From Arsenicibacter rosenii (GTDB taxonomy: Bacteria > Bacteroidota > Bacteroidia > Cytophagales > Spirosomataceae), in NCBI RefSeq assembly GCF_001870735.1, contig NZ_MORL01000007.1, positions 62,001-126,000 on the forward strand: 64,000 nt of DNA, in the 5' to 3' direction. Every line of letters starts with the position of its first letter. The first letter of the stretch is position 1. The position numbers were made by a program, and so were the translations under genes. Under the pieces are notes generated by a model that searched no databases, was not told the origin of the DNA, and worked only from the letters and a program-made list of their open reading frames with translations. This document shows, piece by piece, positions 62,150 through 64,000 of this stretch.

Positions 62150-62830
62150 TTAAATTCTGTGATGTTGTAATAGAATTCCAAATTGTAAACAATTTGCAGT
62201 GTATCTGTTTATTCGGATGTCTGAACAATAAAGCATATGAACGGAATTTGGGTTAGACATAGTTTGATTTGTAGGATAGGTAGTAAAATGTGTCCGTTGC
62301 ATAGCAGCAGTATAAAAAGCTAATTCTCGCCTAAACCCCAATAATTCTCTTATAATACTTTTTTTAATGGAAGTATTTTTACATTCAACGGCTAACATTA
62401 CATCTGTATGTTGAGGATAACCTGTTAGATTTGGTTGAAGTAAAGCAATGTCAAGTTCGTGATAGTCTCCGTTTGTTTTTCTAAGTGGTGCACCACGCAT
62501 TTGATAGCTAATAGTTGCAAAGTATGTATCAGTAAACAACTCACCGAAAAGCACTCCTCCATTTCTTACTTCAAAATACGGATAAACTCGATTGATTTGT
62601 CCGCCCTTTTGACGAAGTGTTAAAATACTTCCACCGATAAGTGTGACTTGAAGCCCTTCTTGAGTTACTAAATTTTCAATTATAGTTGCGAGAACGTGGG
62701 CTTCATAAAGTTTGCCTTGTAAACTTCTTGTCGGCAAAAGATTTGTTATCCTTGCAGGAGAAACACCTGCATTCGCTTGAAGTATTGCTGTAATCTGTCC
62801 TTTTATTCTAGCTACGTCTGCTGCTGTCAT
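62150..62830 (-). CDS. Putative PD-(D/E)XK nuclease
   Basis: 226 residues. GDYHELDIALLQPNL (~117-131) followed by DVMLAVECKNTSIKKS (~138-153) gives the E...D...ExK pattern of PD-(D/E)XK nucleases, with the active Lys in ECK. Flanking parts (LQGKLYEAHVLATIIENLVT) look like helical decoration. The gene starts 2 nt after the stop of an acidic small protein gene and both are capped by palindrome B, so they are likely one functional pair, nuclease plus regulator or specificity subunit. A restriction or abortive-infection role is likely but unproven. Confidence 0.65.
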   Translation of the reverse strand: MTAADVARIKGQITAILQANAGVSPARITNLLPTRSLQGKLYEAHVLATIIENLVTQEGLQVTLIGGSILTLRQKGGQINRVYPYFEVRNGGVLFGELFTDTYFATISYQMRGAPLRKTNGDYHELDIALLQPNLTGYPQHTDVMLAVECKNTSIKKSIIRELLGFRRELAFYTAAMQRTHFTTYPTNQTMSNPNSVHMLYCSDIRINRYTANCLQFGILLQHHRI

Positions 62831-62832
62831 AA

Positions 62833-63222
62833 TTAATTTTCTTCTCGAATTTCTTGTAAAATTTCTCGGAATGTTGAAATAATTTTGTCATAGTTAGGTA
62901 ATTCACTCAAGTCATAATAGACTTGTTCTCCAGAATTTAAAAGTTCAACATTAATTGTTTCAATTTTTTTTTCGCCTTTAGTAAACTCATTTAAGCGATT
63001 TATCAATTCTTGAAAATTTTTATTTGATAAATTTTCTAAAACTTCAATGCTTTGAGTTAGATAAAAATCTAAAAGATAACGAGGCTGTCTTTCGAAATTT
63101 TCTTCTTCATATTCTTCTTCAAGTCTTGTGTTAACTTCTGTCACGATGTCGCCAAAGCCATTGTTGTTTAGCTCCTTAATCAGAAAATTTCTAATCTCGT
63201 TTGCTTGTTCTGGTGTTATCAT
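62833..63222 (-). CDS. Small acidic helical protein, partner of nuclease gene
   Basis: 129 residues, rich in Glu/Asp/Asn (RLEEEYEEENFERQPRYLLD, VLENLSNKNFQELINRLNEF). No domain is recognised. It ends two bases before the nuclease gene begins, so translation is probably coupled. Its acidity and size would fit an inhibitor or immunity protein of the nuclease; that is a guess from position. Confidence 0.6.
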   Translation of the reverse strand: MITPEQANEIRNFLIKELNNNGFGDIVTEVNTRLEEEYEEENFERQPRYLLDFYLTQSIEVLENLSNKNFQELINRLNEFTKGEKKIETINVELLNSGEQVYYDLSELPNYDKIISTFREILQEIREEN

Positions 63223-63275
63223 CGTTTAAATTTTAGATTGTCGCTTTATTTCTATTAGTGGAGTCTTTGTTACAC

Positions 63276-63413
63276 TTGCCGCCAACGGTTTCGGGCTTTG
63301 CGATCGGGCGGGATTCGGAGCACAAAGTTTCAATTTATTACAAAAGGTTATTAAAGGCACAAAGCTCAAAGTTTGAACGTTACCCCGCCTAACGCAAAAC
63401 CCGTGTTAGCGGT
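63276..63413 (-). repeat. attC-like imperfect palindrome A
   Basis: On the minus strand it starts ACCGCTAACACGGGTTTTGC and ends GAAACCGTTGGCGGCAA. CCGCTAAC pairs with GTTGGCGG, GGGTTTTGCG with CGCAAAGCCC, and GGCGGG with CCCGCC, leaving an AT-rich centre of ~75 nt. It sits 17 nt after the HNH gene stop. Strong sequence identity with site B. Confidence 0.7.
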
Positions 63414-63430
63414 TCGTTTTTCTTTGTCTG

Positions 63431-64000
63431 TCAGTAAGATGTCTTTCCATAATGTGCGTGTCTATGGCAGTTTGGGCAAAGTGCAATTGCGTTTTCTACT
63501 GTGTCGTCTCCACCTTCTGCCAATGGTTTTTTATGGTGAACCTCCAAATAAGGTGAATTATCAAGGTCTCTTATAAACGGTGCTGATTTATTGCAACGTT
63601 CACAAATTCCTTTTGCCCTGTCCAAAACTTCTGCAATTACGTATTGATTTCTGTTAAAAATAGTTTGTTTTACAGTTGTCTTTGTAGGTTTTGGGTTTGA
63701 TTTTGATAATATTTCTTGTCTTTTCTTACGTGATAGTTTTCTTGCTTGTTTAACTTTTTCTTCAAGTTTCTTTTCTATTTCGTAAGCCGTTTTTGAAGGT
63801 ATATTTTGAAGTTCGTTTGAGTAAAAATCAGCAAGCGAAATTTTATTTTTTGCAATATGACCTCTATAAGAAGTCACCATTTTACTGTCATAAATCCTTC
63901 CTGTTGCAGTCTTAAAACTGTCCCAAATATCTTGTCTGTCAATAAGTGCTTTTAGGTTATTCAAGTTTTCTATTTCTAACCAGAATAATGGTTCCAAAAA
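63431..64000 (-). CDS. HNH endonuclease (5' end outside window)
   Basis: About 188 residues are visible. The frame is open to the window's edge with no ATG start there (a TTG at 63997 is the only in-frame candidate), so the N-terminus is probably missing. A Lys-rich coiled stretch (KKLEEKVKQARKLSRKKRQE) precedes a C-terminal HNH domain: CERCNKSAPF, YLEVHHKKPLAEGGDDTVEN and ALCPNCHRHAHYG, with both Cys pairs and the catalytic His. It is a DNA nuclease typical of McrA-like restriction and mobile elements. It is the outermost unit of the palindrome-separated array visible here. Confidence 0.88.
   Translation of the reverse strand, partial: FLEPLFWLEIENLNNLKALIDRQDIWDSFKTATGRIYDSKMVTSYRGHIAKNKISLADFYSNELQNIPSKTAYEIEKKLEEKVKQARKLSRKKRQEILSKSNPKPTKTTVKQTIFNRNQYVIAEVLDRAKGICERCNKSAPFIRDLDNSPYLEVHHKKPLAEGGDDTVENAIALCPNCHRHAHYGKTSY

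Overview
The window reads as chromosome of a glycan-degrading bacterium of the Bacteroidota, most likely order Cytophagales, near Spirosoma and its relatives. This rests on two SusC/SusD pairs, an ECF sigma/FecR/STN-SusC circuit, DUF1080 and DUF4450 proteins, GH92, GH28, GH43 and GH2-like enzymes, Tat-exported Gfo/Idh/MocA oxidoreductases, and several TAnnTTTG (-7) promoter boxes typical of the phylum. Species assignment is inference. Most of the window is GC-rich. The last ~8 kb, and a patch near 48.1-49.6 kb, are visibly AT-rich.

Layout. 1-1.3 kb: 3' end of a secreted Ig-repeat protein. 1.4-14.9 kb (minus): a polysaccharide-utilisation locus running sigma factor, anti-sigma, SusC, SusD, GH92 mannosidase-like enzyme, DUF1080-PA14 protein and a haem c sugar-dehydrogenase-like protein. 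A candidate antisense RNA lies in the SusC leader. 15.1-25.4 kb (plus): rhamnose mutarotase, amidase, a second SusC/SusD pair and a large DUF4450 enzyme. 25.4-28 kb: small membrane proteins and an Rpn-type nuclease. 28-34.4 kb: oxidoreductase, GH2-like enzyme, NTF2-like protein and GH28, fitting pectin or rhamnogalacturonan use. 34.4-41.1 kb: Crp/Fnr regulator, an orphan reductase domain and a complete RND efflux operon. 41.5-48.1 kb: oxidoreductase, GH43, metallophosphoesterase, nucleoside hydrolase and a membrane protein. 48.1-49.5 kb: HxlR regulator divergent from a quinone-oxidoreductase-like gene. 49.7-54 kb: Kelch-like protein, a stand-alone protein resembling the N-terminal half of VioB, and a TVP38-family membrane protein. 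54.4-56.1 kb: secreted protein divergent from a membrane-anchored winged-helix regulator.

56.3-58.9 kb is a decay zone. Besides intact VOC and HxlR genes it holds remnants of a YciI-like gene, a Phd/Doc-type toxin-antitoxin pair and an Amj-type lipid II flippase with a single-base frameshift.

58.9-64 kb is the most unusual part. One- and two-gene units, all on the minus strand, are separated by imperfect palindromes of one family (about 105-140 bp). Each has an RYYYAAC-like end and a GTTRRRY-like end, as integron attC sites do. The units encode a HEPN protein, an ATPase plus PD-(D/E)XK nuclease pair, a second nuclease with an acidic partner, and an HNH endonuclease. One unit seems to be a promoter, a tRNA-like RNA and a 39-bp mini-palindrome. 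I read this as an integron-like or otherwise mobile defence cassette array. No integrase is visible here.

Intergenic spacers elsewhere carry several palindromic repeat families: GAGACGC palindromes, ATAATG repeats, a CCACAAAGGC hairpin, a CAGGATTACAGGAT hairpin and an ACCTACGCCCGT/ACCGGTC composite.
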